From: an uncultured Chloroflexota bacterium
GTDB taxonomy: Bacteria; Chloroflexota; Anaerolineae; Anaerolineales; Anaerolineaceae
Assembly (NCBI GenBank): GCA_902786265.1
Contig: CADACE010000002.1
Location: 93,711 to 157,710, forward strand
DNA: 64,000 nucleotides
Direction: 5' to 3'
In this document: piece after piece, positions 9,107 to 17,069 of the stretch
How positions within the stretch are numbered: position 1 is the first letter of the stretch
Layout of the letters: each line of letters starts with the position of its first letter
The notes under the pieces: generated by a model
The model's input: only the letters and a program-made list of their open reading frames with translations
What the model was told of the DNA's origin: nothing
The model's database searches: none
Made by a program: the position numbers and the translations under genes

Positions 9107-9216
9107 CCATCATTTTTCTGAAGAACATCACCTCACTGCATGTCATTTGATATTACACGAACATGATATAAGGCATGATTTAAAAAAATCCCAATCATGT
9201 ATTTCGTACCAAACTG

Positions 9217-9261
9217 TTGACAAATTATTTGAATTGCATATACTTATGAATAGTTGTTCAT
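9217..9261 (+). promoter_or_regulatory. Promoter and ArsR-type operator of the metal operon
   Basis: TTGACA (9217-9222), a 16-bp spacer and TATACT (9239-9244) form a strong promoter. An inverted repeat ATGAATAGTTGTTCAT (9246-9261) covers the start point and resembles known SmtB/CzrA operators, which share the TGAA...TTCA form. It implies that the regulator encoded next represses its own operon until metal binds. Confidence 0.75.
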
Positions 9262-9277
9262 ATGTTGCGAGGTTGAT

Positions 9278-9640
9278 ATGAAATCAGAAGATGAAATTGA
9301 ATTCAACGGCGAAGGTGTGATCCACGAAGATGTGGTCAAAAGAGCTCTTGCGGTACAGCCTGAAGAAGAACTTCTGGCTGACCTTGCTGACCTGTTCAAA
9401 AACTTCAGCGATACCACCAGGATCCGCATCCTTTCATTGCTGATATCTGACGAGATGTGTGTCGCGGACATCACCGCCGCGCTGAACGCCACCCAATCAG
9501 CCGTATCCCACCAGCTGCGGATCCTCAAGCAATCCCGGCTGGTCAAATCCCGCCGCGCGGGAAAAATCGTTTTTTACTCTCTGGCTGATGACCATGTCAA
9601 AACGATCATCGCCATGGGAATGGAACATATTACAGAATAG
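9278..9640 (+). CDS. ArsR/SmtB-family zinc-type metal repressor
   Basis: A 120-residue winged-helix repressor. The DNA-reading helix lies in the ATQSAVSHQLRILK region, followed by the wing. The last helix carries Asp-x-His, ten residues, then His-x2-Glu (DDH to HITE), the alpha-5 zinc site of CzrA and SmtB, so zinc, cobalt or cadmium sensing is likely. One Cys sits at the alpha-3 position (MCVAD), but the full CxC motif of ArsR is absent. ATG 9278 is chosen because GAGG lies 5 nt upstream; a TTG at 9254 would lie inside the operator. It leads an operon with an HMA protein and a metal ATPase. Confidence 0.9.
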   Translation: MKSEDEIEFNGEGVIHEDVVKRALAVQPEEELLADLADLFKNFSDTTRIRILSLLISDEMCVADITAALNATQSAVSHQLRILKQSRLVKSRRAGKIVFYSLADDHVKTIIAMGMEHITE

Positions 9641-9649
9641 GAGTACATC

Positions 9650-9871
9650 ATGAAAAAGGTTTTTAAACTGAAGGATCTGGATTGCGCAAACTGCGCGGCA
9701 AAAATGGAAAACAACATCAAGAAAATCCCGGGGGTCACCAACGCATCGGTTAATTTCATGATGCAGAAAATGACGATTGAATCCGATACCGACGATTTCG
9801 ACGCGCTGATGGACGAAGTTCAAAAGGTCTGCGCCAAAGTGGAACCCGACTGCGAGATCATTCGGAAGTAA
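9650..9871 (+). CDS. Free-standing HMA heavy-metal-binding protein
   Basis: A 73-residue protein made of one HMA (ferredoxin-like) domain with the metal-binding motif DCANCA at residues 11-16. Its gene starts 9 nt after the repressor stop, with an AGGAG ribosome site. The P-type ATPase encoded next lacks an N-terminal HMA domain, so this protein probably supplies it in trans as a metallochaperone or regulatory domain. Two acidic residues flank the Cys pair region, as in zinc/cadmium-type HMA domains. Confidence 0.85.
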   Translation: MKKVFKLKDLDCANCAAKMENNIKKIPGVTNASVNFMMQKMTIESDTDDFDALMDEVQKVCAKVEPDCEIIRK

Positions 9872-10050
9872 CAGGTTTCAGGTTTCAGGGGCCAGGTTTC
9901 AGGTGCCAGGTGCCAGGTTTCAGGTACCACGTTTACAGGGGCCAGGTGCCCGCCAACCGCCAAACACTGATCACCGCCCACCAACCACTGATCACTGAGC
10001 ACTGACCACCGATCACTGACCACCTGTCACTAACCACCAGCAACGAGGTA
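9872..10050 (+). repeat. Degenerate short-unit repeat inside the metal operon
   Basis: The 182-nt gap between the HMA gene and the ATPase gene is almost wholly low-complexity. The first part repeats variants of CAGGTTTCAGG and CCAGGTGCCAGG. The second part repeats variants of ACTGATCACC and CACTGACCACC about eight times. Units are 9-12 nt and imperfect. It contains no plausible reading frame and no clear terminator. Confidence 0.8.
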
Positions 10051-10053
10051 AAT

Positions 10054-11916
10054 ATGAGTAAGAGTCAAAAGCGACGTTTAAGAATGATCATTATCAGCGC
10101 TGTGCTTTTCGTCCTTGCGCTGGTTTTCCCGTTTGACAAGGTTTTCTCCGGTAAAGCGGCGGAGATCATCCCCGTGATCATTTATCTTGCTGCATATCTC
10201 ATTATTGCCCGGGATGTCCTTCTCAAAGCCGCACGCAACATCAAAAACGGACAGGTCTTTGATGAAAACTTTCTGATGGCCATCGCTTCTCTCGGCGCGA
10301 TCGCGCTGCAGGATTATAAGGAAGCGGTAGCGGTCATGCTCTTTTATCAGGTCGGGGAATTATTCGAAGATTATGCCGTCGGTAAATCAAGAGAATCGAT
10401 CTCTGCCATGATGGACCTGCGCCCCGATATTGCCAATGTAATACGCGGGGAAGATGTTGAGGAAGTCGACCCGGAAGAAGTGGAAGCGGGCGAAATTATC
10501 CTTATCAAACCCGGTGAACGCGTCCCGCTGGACGGCATCGTGATCGAAGGCGAATCGCGTCTGGACACTGTAGCGCTGACCGGGGAATCTGTCCCGCAAA
10601 GCATCGGTCCGGATCAGGATATTTATTCCGGTGCCGTAAACCTGAACGGGCTCCTGAAAGTCCGGGTAACCAAACCTTACGGAGAATCGACTGTCGCCCG
10701 AATTCTTGAGCTGGTTGAAAACGCTTCTGATAAAAAATCCCGTTCGGAGAATTTCATCACCAAATTCGCCGCGGTTTATACTCCTGTTGTCGTTATCTGC
10801 GCGGTACTTCTGGCAATTGTTCCTCCGCTGGTCTTCAAACAGCCATGGTCGGTCTGGATCAACCGCGCGCTGATTTTCCTGGTCGTCTCCTGCCCGTGTG
10901 CGCTGGTCATTTCCGTACCGCTCAGTTTCTTCGGCGGCATCGGAGGCGCTTCCCGGAAGGGGATCCTGGTCAAAGGCAGCAACTATCTTGAAGCACTGGC
11001 AAATGTCAAAACCATTGTATTTGACAAAACCGGAACGCTGACCAACGGTACATTCACCGTCACTGCCGTCCATCCGGATCTGATTTCCGAAGCGGAGCTG
11101 CTCGAATATGCCGCATTCGCGGAAGCCTTCAGTTCTCACCCGATTGCGCAATCCATCAAGAACGCCTACGCGAAAGAAATCGACCTCAGCCGCATCACAG
11201 CCAATGAAGAAATTTCCGGTCATGGCGTCGCTTCAACTGTAGATGGGAAACATGTTCTTGCCGGCAATACAAAATTAATGGAAAGCCGCGCCATCCATTC
11301 TCACGAATGCCATATGCACGGGACGATCATCCACGTCGCTGTTGACAGCCTCTACGCCGGCCATATCGTGATTTCCGACACCATCAAACCGGACTCTGCT
11401 GAAGCAATCAGCGGACTGAAAGCTAATGGGATCCGCCGGACCGTGATGCTCACCGGAGACAAACAGGCAGTCGCTTCTGAAGTTGCGGAACAACTCAGGC
11501 TCGACGAATGCTATGCGGAACTGCTGCCGCAGAATAAAGTTGAAATTGTGGAAAAATTAATTTCTGAATGCAGCGGAAATGAGAAACTGGCTTTTGTCGG
11601 CGATGGCATCAACGACGCGCCGGTACTCACCCGCGCAGATGTCGGAATTGCCATGGGTGCGATGGGATCCGATGCCGCGATCGAAGCAGCAGATATTGTC
11701 CTGATGAATGACAAACCTTCCGATATCGTCAAAGCGCTTGCCATTGCCAACAAAACACTCCGCATCGTCCGGGAAAACATCATTTTTGCCATCGGTGTCA
11801 AGCTGCTGGTCCTTGCATTGGCTGCCCTTGGCCAGGCTTCCATGTGGATGGCAGTTTTCGCTGATGTAGGCGTGGCTTTTCTCGCGATCCTCAACGCGAT
11901 GCGATGCCTGCGCTGA
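10054..11916 (+). CDS. Heavy-metal translocating P1B-type ATPase (Zn/Cd/Co type)
   Basis: A 620-residue membrane pump that exports divalent metals using ATP. Visible are the TGES loop, the metal-binding Cys-Pro-Cys in a membrane helix near residue 280, the phosphorylated DKTGT near 324, MLTGD, and GDGIND near 516. The protein is short because it starts at the first membrane helices and lacks an N-terminal HMA domain; that domain is encoded separately upstream. The CPC motif and the zinc-type repressor of the operon favour zinc/cadmium over copper. Ribosome site: GAGG before ATG 10054. A strong terminator follows. Confidence 0.93.
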   Translation: MSKSQKRRLRMIIISAVLFVLALVFPFDKVFSGKAAEIIPVIIYLAAYLIIARDVLLKAARNIKNGQVFDENFLMAIASLGAIALQDYKEAVAVMLFYQVGELFEDYAVGKSRESISAMMDLRPDIANVIRGEDVEEVDPEEVEAGEIILIKPGERVPLDGIVIEGESRLDTVALTGESVPQSIGPDQDIYSGAVNLNGLLKVRVTKPYGESTVARILELVENASDKKSRSENFITKFAAVYTPVVVICAVLLAIVPPLVFKQPWSVWINRALIFLVVSCPCALVISVPLSFFGGIGGASRKGILVKGSNYLEALANVKTIVFDKTGTLTNGTFTVTAVHPDLISEAELLEYAAFAEAFSSHPIAQSIKNAYAKEIDLSRITANEEISGHGVASTVDGKHVLAGNTKLMESRAIHSHECHMHGTIIHVAVDSLYAGHIVISDTIKPDSAEAISGLKANGIRRTVMLTGDKQAVASEVAEQLRLDECYAELLPQNKVEIVEKLISECSGNEKLAFVGDGINDAPVLTRADVGIAMGAMGSDAAIEAADIVLMNDKPSDIVKALAIANKTLRIVRENIIFAIGVKLLVLALAALGQASMWMAVFADVGVAFLAILNAMRCLR

Positions 11917-11943
11917 CATGATCATCACCTGAAAATCATGAAA

Positions 11944-11980
11944 AGACAAAAGACGCTCTCACAGCTTTTGTCTTTTTTTT
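11944..11980 (+). terminator. Terminator of the metal operon
   Basis: A perfect 9-bp stem (AGACAAAAG, 11944-11952, with 11965-11973) is followed by eight or more Ts. Confidence 0.88.
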
Positions 11981-12050
11981 ATTTTTCACAGGAACTTTTT
12001 CCTCCCGATGCCGTATTACAATCATAAAGAATAATTAGGAGGAGAATATT

Positions 12051-12788
12051 ATGAAAATAAAATACATCCTGTTATTACTGGCTTTGACAGGGCTGTTCAT
12101 TTCAGTATCCGCTGCAGGTGCTGATGGAAATGTACCGTCATGGAACACACACAACCAGCAGACTTATCCGATTCCGCAGCTGTATCCGATCGGGCCGAAT
12201 CAACCACAGAATCAACCACAGAATCAGCCGCAGAATCAGCCGCAGAATTGGTTTCCTAACCCTCCTCAGCAGGATCCTAAGCGTCCGCCTGAACAAAACC
12301 CACGGCCGTTTCCGTATCCGGGCCCGTATTATGATCCATGGTCAGATCTATATTTCTATCCGATTGAGGATGAAACGCAGCAGCCATGTTATCCGTATTA
12401 TCCGTACCAGCCAAATACCCCATATCAGCCATACAACCCGTATCCGCCGTATGATCCGTATCCGCCGTATGACCCTGGAAACAGAAATTCGAATGTTCAG
12501 GTCAGCAAACATTGGAATAGCAATGGTTCTATTGATCTGACATGGACGATCACCAATATTACGAATGAGTTTTGGGACAGGAAAAATATTGATATCAAAT
12601 GCACATCCGGATGCCATCTGCTGACCAGACCGGAACGGACATTATGGGACCTTCCATACAGCGTAAACCGCGGCGGACAGCTCAGCTTCACTGTCAATAT
12701 CTGGCGTCCGATGTACGGAGAAACGATGTCGTTTGCTATCATCGCCGGATCAAAGACACTGTACACATTCAACGTAAATCCAAATTAA
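12051..12788 (+). CDS. Secreted Pro/Gln/Tyr-rich protein with NBR1-Ig-like C-terminal domain
   Basis: A 245-residue exported protein. Residues 1-25 form a signal peptide. Residues about 40-145 are low complexity: four to five NQPQ units, then Pro-Tyr-rich segments with repeated YPPYDP. Residues about 150-245 form a beta-rich domain with the pattern TWTITN, two Cys six residues apart (CTSGC region), and PYSVNRGGQLSF, resembling the NBR1-type Ig-like domain frequent in Chloroflexi surface proteins. GAGGA precedes the ATG and a terminator follows, so it is a single-gene unit. The binding target is unknown, and the domain call is by pattern only. Confidence 0.7.
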   Translation: MKIKYILLLLALTGLFISVSAAGADGNVPSWNTHNQQTYPIPQLYPIGPNQPQNQPQNQPQNQPQNWFPNPPQQDPKRPPEQNPRPFPYPGPYYDPWSDLYFYPIEDETQQPCYPYYPYQPNTPYQPYNPYPPYDPYPPYDPGNRNSNVQVSKHWNSNGSIDLTWTITNITNEFWDRKNIDIKCTSGCHLLTRPERTLWDLPYSVNRGGQLSFTVNIWRPMYGETMSFAIIAGSKTLYTFNVNPN

Positions 12789-12816
12789 TTAAGGATCTAA
12801 TAATCCTCCTTTATCG

Positions 12817-12853
12817 TGGGACAGAAAAACGTGTTTTCCTGTCCCATTTTTTA
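12817..12853 (+). terminator. Terminator after the secreted protein gene
   Basis: An 8-bp stem TGGGACAG (12817-12824) with CTGTCCCA (12839-12846) is followed by a T-rich tract. Confidence 0.85.
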
Positions 12854-12957
12854 TTGTTCTATTATTTCCTCGGGCTCTACCACAATTTTTTAAAAAGTCA
12901 AGGGACAACATTGCCGGTTTTCTTTTTGAAAAATCAGGTATAGAATCCAGATTAACA

Positions 12958-13034
12958 AGTAAAAAGTGAGAAGCGAGAAGTTCTCAGGCTCAGCAGGATT
13001 CAGTAAAGCTTAACTTCACTCTTCACTCTTTACT
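12958..13034 (+). repeat. Imperfect inverted repeat of GTGAAGA-like units
   Basis: The left arm (12958-12980) is built of AGTAAAAAGTGAGAAG-like units. The right arm (13014-13034) is built of CTTCACT units and is its approximate reverse complement. It sits just upstream of the ribosome site of the next gene and may fold in the leader. Confidence 0.65.
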
Positions 13035-13065
13035 CTTCAAACTGAAGGAAAGGAGGTGCGGCAAA

Positions 13066-14430
13066 ATGAACAACGAGCAAAACAGTCTGAACGATCTGAT
13101 GCTTCAGGATGCTTTGTCAGACCTGCAGGCGGGATGCGTAAACGCTGCAGACAAACAGATTTTGTCGTATTCTCCTCTGCCTGATGCTGTCATTGATCCT
13201 TACTTATCACAGCAAGTTGAATCGAATGCCGTAATGGACCTTACATACAATTCCCTTGTCGCCTGGATCGGGGAAGCAAAGAAGGCAAGTTATTTCACCA
13301 AACATTTCGTCACTTTGAGTAAAATGATCAACAACGGCGTTGCAACCATGGCACGCGGTCTGGTGACACTGCATTTGAATGGTGAAGATCTGAGCCGGGC
13401 ACCAATGTCGATCGATGACCTGATCAGTGTCGGTTCTTATCAATTCCGGAAAAGCTATCTTGGAGTAATTCAAACATCTTCCCGAAACCCGGAAATCGGA
13501 GAACGTCTGCTGCTGAACCAGCTGAGCTGGACTACCACACTGCTGCGCCTTTATAAAACAAAAGATAAACTGGCAGAGAAACCGGCTATCAAAAACCATA
13601 AACCGGAATCAGCATCCATTGAAAGGCATGATGATATCAACGGCAAACAAGCAGAAATTTCTGATCAGATGACTGTTGATGAACCTCTGCTGAGCATGGG
13701 AAATGCACGCGCGATATCTGAACCACAGGCTTTGTCTGAACCCGGTGCTTTCTCTGCTGTCCGCAGCTACAGCGGATTCAGTGCGAAAGAGGACCGGAAA
13801 TCAGGCACCGGCAAAAACCAGCTTCAAAAAAACACAGCCAGCCGCCCGGAGATCTCATTTACAAGCGAAATTCCGAAAGAATGGAATGAACATGAAATTT
13901 CAATGTTCAATGAAACCAAAAAACTGCCGGACGGCAATAAAGAACCGGCAGATGATTTATCCGGAAACGGAAGTTCCCTTTCCGCAGAAGCAAAAGATGA
14001 TACTGTTTTAGGGATGAATAAGATCACCAAAGAAATAAATATAGACCAGAAGAATGGATCCGAAACCAAAAACGAAAAACCGGAGACAGATCCTGAAAAC
14101 AAAGAAAAAACAGCTTCTGCGCCAAACCCGGATGAAGAAAACCGGAAGACCCGCACATTAAATCTATACGAAAACATCAACGATCCTTCCGATGACAGAT
14201 TGCATGTTCCGCCGCAGGAAATTCCGATACTTGATGCAGAACATCCACCGCGATATTTTCGAATTCTGTATGACGCTTTATGCCGGAACGGAGGTTCGGA
14301 AGACGGAACACTCGTTTTTACAAATGAAGAAATTGAGCAGCTTCTTGCGGATCCGGCATTCTGTTATTATGAAAAAGACACAGCCGACGCGATGAGAAAG
14401 CTTTTCGATTCAGAGAAAAATACGGAATAA
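13066..14430 (+). CDS. Protein of an unrecognised family (paralogue of 40924-42051)
   Basis: A 454-residue protein I do not recognise. It has no signal peptide or membrane helix. Residues about 55-165 are a predicted helical domain. Residues about 170-390 are a hydrophilic, probably disordered linker rich in Glu, Lys, Asn and Ser. Residues about 396-450 form a compact domain. That last domain aligns without gaps over 36 positions with the C-terminus of the protein encoded at 40924-42051 (14 identities including Gly, Ser-Glu-Asp-Gly, Thr, Glu-Ile, Leu, Asp, Phe). The N-terminal helical domains also line up, sharing Phe-Arg-Lys at about 127-129. A perfect AGGAGG precedes the ATG. Function unknown. 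Confidence 0.75.
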   Translation: MNNEQNSLNDLMLQDALSDLQAGCVNAADKQILSYSPLPDAVIDPYLSQQVESNAVMDLTYNSLVAWIGEAKKASYFTKHFVTLSKMINNGVATMARGLVTLHLNGEDLSRAPMSIDDLISVGSYQFRKSYLGVIQTSSRNPEIGERLLLNQLSWTTTLLRLYKTKDKLAEKPAIKNHKPESASIERHDDINGKQAEISDQMTVDEPLLSMGNARAISEPQALSEPGAFSAVRSYSGFSAKEDRKSGTGKNQLQKNTASRPEISFTSEIPKEWNEHEISMFNETKKLPDGNKEPADDLSGNGSSLSAEAKDDTVLGMNKITKEINIDQKNGSETKNEKPETDPENKEKTASAPNPDEENRKTRTLNLYENINDPSDDRLHVPPQEIPILDAEHPPRYFRILYDALCRNGGSEDGTLVFTNEEIEQLLADPAFCYYEKDTADAMRKLFDSEKNTE

Positions 14431-14449
14431 AACACGCCTCATGAAAAAA

Positions 14450-14490
14450 GGACAGCAGCGCATATTACCGAAGCAATACGCGGCTGTTCC
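14450..14490 (+). terminator. Hairpin terminator after the unrecognised gene
   Basis: GGACAGC (14450-14456) pairs with GCTGTTCC (14483-14490), with extra inner pairing, and is followed by TGTTTTCTGTTTT. Confidence 0.6.
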
Positions 14491-14570
14491 TGTTTTCTGT
14501 TTTAAGAGAATACAAAAATTAATGTCGTTTTCAAGTATAATAAAATATGTATTTTTTCGGGGAGGAAAAA

Positions 14571-15950
14571 ATGAAAAGACTATCCGGGTACCTTGCCGCA
14601 CTGTTATCTGTTTTTTTGCTGTTTCAGACATGCATGGCAGAAAATCTGACTTTTGAAAACTTTACCTATACGATCCTTGCAGACGGAAACATTGAAATTG
14701 TCCGCTATACCGGAGATGAGGAATATCTGATTATCCCTGAACAAATTGAGGACCGCCCGGTGATCTCGATCGGAGTCAGCGCTTTTTCCCACAATGAGCA
14801 GCTGAAACAGGTGAGAGTCCCGGAGACCGTTACAGCACTTGGAAATTACGCGTTTGCCGAATGTACGAATATCCAGGCTGTTCTTTTGCCGGAAAGTCTG
14901 GTTACTCTCGGTGATCTGGTATTCCAGGGAGATGTAAAACTGGAAAGTATCACCCTGCCAAAAAGAATTGCCGCCATCGGGATAAATCCCTTCGATCGCT
15001 GTGATCTGCTTTCGGAGATCACTTTTTCCGATAACAATCCATATTATTCCTCTGATGACGGGATCCTCTTTGACCGCAGAAATACGAAATTGATCGCATA
15101 TCCGTCAGGAAAAACCGGCAGCGAATACACGATTCCCGAATGGATCACCGAAATTGACTATGCAGCTTTTTCTGAAAATAAATATTTGAAAGAAATCACT
15201 CTGTCTGATGCGCTGATGACGATCAACGGAAATCCATTCTGCGGCTGTCTCGGATTGACAGACATCCATGTATCTATTTTCAACCGCATATTTGAAATGC
15301 ATTCAGGGGCTTTATACAACACACATGAGCGGGAACTGATTGCCTATTTATGGGGGACTGATACGGAATCCTTTACGGTACAATCAGGGATCACATCCAT
15401 CGGTCAGGAAGCTTTTTACAAGCACCCGGAATTGAAAGAGATCAAATTACCCGGGACACTGACAAAGGTCGGAGATGCAGCTTTTGCCGAATGCGGTCTG
15501 ACTTCGATCAAATTGCCTGAAGGAGTCATTTCGCTCGGAAACAACACTTTTATCGGGAGTACTGACCTGAAAAAAGTTATCCTGCCTTCAAGCCTGACAT
15601 GGATCGGCAGATATGCTTTTTCCGAATGTACCGCATTGGAATCAATTTCTTTACCAAAAGCTTTGGATTCAATCGGTGAAGGCGCTTTTTACCATTGCAC
15701 ATCACTGAAAGAGTTGAAACTGCCGGAAAATCTCCGCAGTATCGGTGAATTCGCTTTTCTGGAATGTTCCTCTCTTACATCCGTCGAATTTCCGGACCAT
15801 CTGTATTCCATCGGACGGGGAGCATTTTACGGAATCGAAAATCTTACTGCAATTGTCTCCCCCGGATCACTCGCGGAAAAATGGGCAATTCAGTCTGATG
15901 TTAAATATACGCTGAAAAATGTCACTTATCTCAACGATCAGTTTATATAA
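14571..15950 (+). CDS. Secreted leucine-rich-repeat (BspA-type) protein
   Basis: A 459-residue exported protein. Residues 1-21 form a signal peptide ending near the Cys-Met-Ala-Glu junction. The rest consists of about a dozen LRR_5 (BspA-like) repeats of about 23 residues with the pattern Ile-Gly, Ala-Phe, Cys, Leu, Leu-Pro. Such proteins often mediate adhesion or binding at the cell surface. Whether the protein stays anchored is unclear, as no sortase motif or membrane helix is seen at the C-terminus. ATG 14571 is chosen over the frame at 14547 because GGGGAGG lies just upstream and the signal peptide then starts with Met-Lys-Arg. A TATAAT lies at about 14536. Confidence 0.85.
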   Translation: MKRLSGYLAALLSVFLLFQTCMAENLTFENFTYTILADGNIEIVRYTGDEEYLIIPEQIEDRPVISIGVSAFSHNEQLKQVRVPETVTALGNYAFAECTNIQAVLLPESLVTLGDLVFQGDVKLESITLPKRIAAIGINPFDRCDLLSEITFSDNNPYYSSDDGILFDRRNTKLIAYPSGKTGSEYTIPEWITEIDYAAFSENKYLKEITLSDALMTINGNPFCGCLGLTDIHVSIFNRIFEMHSGALYNTHERELIAYLWGTDTESFTVQSGITSIGQEAFYKHPELKEIKLPGTLTKVGDAAFAECGLTSIKLPEGVISLGNNTFIGSTDLKKVILPSSLTWIGRYAFSECTALESISLPKALDSIGEGAFYHCTSLKELKLPENLRSIGEFAFLECSSLTSVEFPDHLYSIGRGAFYGIENLTAIVSPGSLAEKWAIQSDVKYTLKNVTYLNDQFI

Positions 15951-16076
15951 CATTATATAAACCTTATTCAGAGATAAGAAAGGCTGTGATAAAATAGTTT
16001 TGAGTCAATGGGGCGCTTATGCTGATACAAGTCTCTGCGAAAGGAATACGTCCCCATTTTGTCCGGAGGAGAAACA

Positions 16077-16985
16077 TTGGATAAACCTGTATTGATTATT
16101 ATGGCTGCCGGGATGGGCAGCCGTTATGGCGGATTGAAACAGATGGATCCCATTGATGAATATGGGCACCTGCTGATGGACTATTCGGTATTTGACGCGA
16201 AACGCGCGGGTTTTGAGAGAGTTATTATTGTCATTAAGCCCGAAAATGAAACTTTATTTGAGGAAAAAATCGGCAGCCGGCTGCGAAAATATATATCTGT
16301 TGACTACGCTCATCAGGTTCTTGAAAATCTGCCGAAGGGATTCAGCGTACCGGAAGGCCGGACAAAGCCCTGGGGGACTGCTCACGCGGTACTCTCCGCA
16401 AAAGATCTGGTTCATGGACCATTTTGCGTTATCAATGCGGACGACTATTACGGGGAGCATCCTTTCCGCAGCGTCTATGAATTTCTCACAAATGACAAAG
16501 ATCCGGCACACCATGTCATGTCCGGTTTCCGCATAGAAAACACGCTGACAGAAAATGGTTATGTCTCGCGAGGAGTCTGTTCCACAGATGAAGCGAATCA
16601 CCTTACCGGTGTCAAAGAGTGTCTGCATATCGTTCCCGCTGAGGGCGGAGCGATCTATACAGAAGGAGAAACAAAGCAGTTTCTGCCCAATGGGACCATT
16701 GTTTCCATGAATTTCTGGGGCTTCCAGTTTTCCATGATGAAAGAGATCGAAGAACGTTTCAGCGGATATCTGAGGGAAAACCTTCCGGTTAATCCCCTGA
16801 AATGTGAATATTTTCTTCCGATCATTCCCAACGCGCTCATCAGTGAAAACAAAGCAAGCATAACCGTACTGCCGACCGATGAACGCTGGTACGGTGTGAC
16901 TTATCATGAAGATAAAGATTCAGTTGTCGCGGCACTAAAAGCCATGCGGGAAAACGGGAAATACCCGCTGACGTTATGGGAATAA
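16077..16985 (+). CDS. Sugar-1-phosphate nucleotidyltransferase-like protein
   Basis: A 302-residue protein with an N-terminal nucleotidyltransferase fold: IIMAAGMGSRYGGLKQ at residues 7-22 is the nucleotide-binding signature of the glucose-1-phosphate transferase superfamily, and NADDYYG near residue 120 supplies the metal-binding acid residues. Substrate specificity cannot be read from sequence; UDP- or TDP-sugar formation is plausible because galE follows 84 nt downstream. The start is a TTG at 16077 with GGAGGAG 5-6 nt upstream; a TTG at 16059 overlaps that site. Confidence 0.8.
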   Translation: MDKPVLIIMAAGMGSRYGGLKQMDPIDEYGHLLMDYSVFDAKRAGFERVIIVIKPENETLFEEKIGSRLRKYISVDYAHQVLENLPKGFSVPEGRTKPWGTAHAVLSAKDLVHGPFCVINADDYYGEHPFRSVYEFLTNDKDPAHHVMSGFRIENTLTENGYVSRGVCSTDEANHLTGVKECLHIVPAEGGAIYTEGETKQFLPNGTIVSMNFWGFQFSMMKEIEERFSGYLRENLPVNPLKCEYFLPIIPNALISENKASITVLPTDERWYGVTYHEDKDSVVAALKAMRENGKYPLTLWE

Positions 16986-17060
16986 GATGTAAGCAGTATA
17001 AGATCAGCAATCAGAACGATGATGCTTATAACTGAGAACTAATGACTAACAGATAATTCA
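16986..17060 (+). repeat. Degenerate AACTGAGAACT-like spacer before galE
   Basis: The gap before galE contains imperfect units such as ATCAGCAATCAG, AACTGAGAACT and AATGACTAAC. They resemble in style the short-unit repeats at 9872-10050. No promoter is obvious. Confidence 0.4.
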
Positions 17061-17069
17061 GGAGGATTT

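Noticed and set aside
9872..10050. CRISPR array
   Set aside because: The units are 9-12 nt and imperfect, without regular spacers or cas genes.
12118..12540. Arg/Ile-rich frame overlapping the secreted protein gene
   Set aside because: A frame-shifted reading of the NQPQ and Pro-Tyr repeats; low complexity and no start signal.
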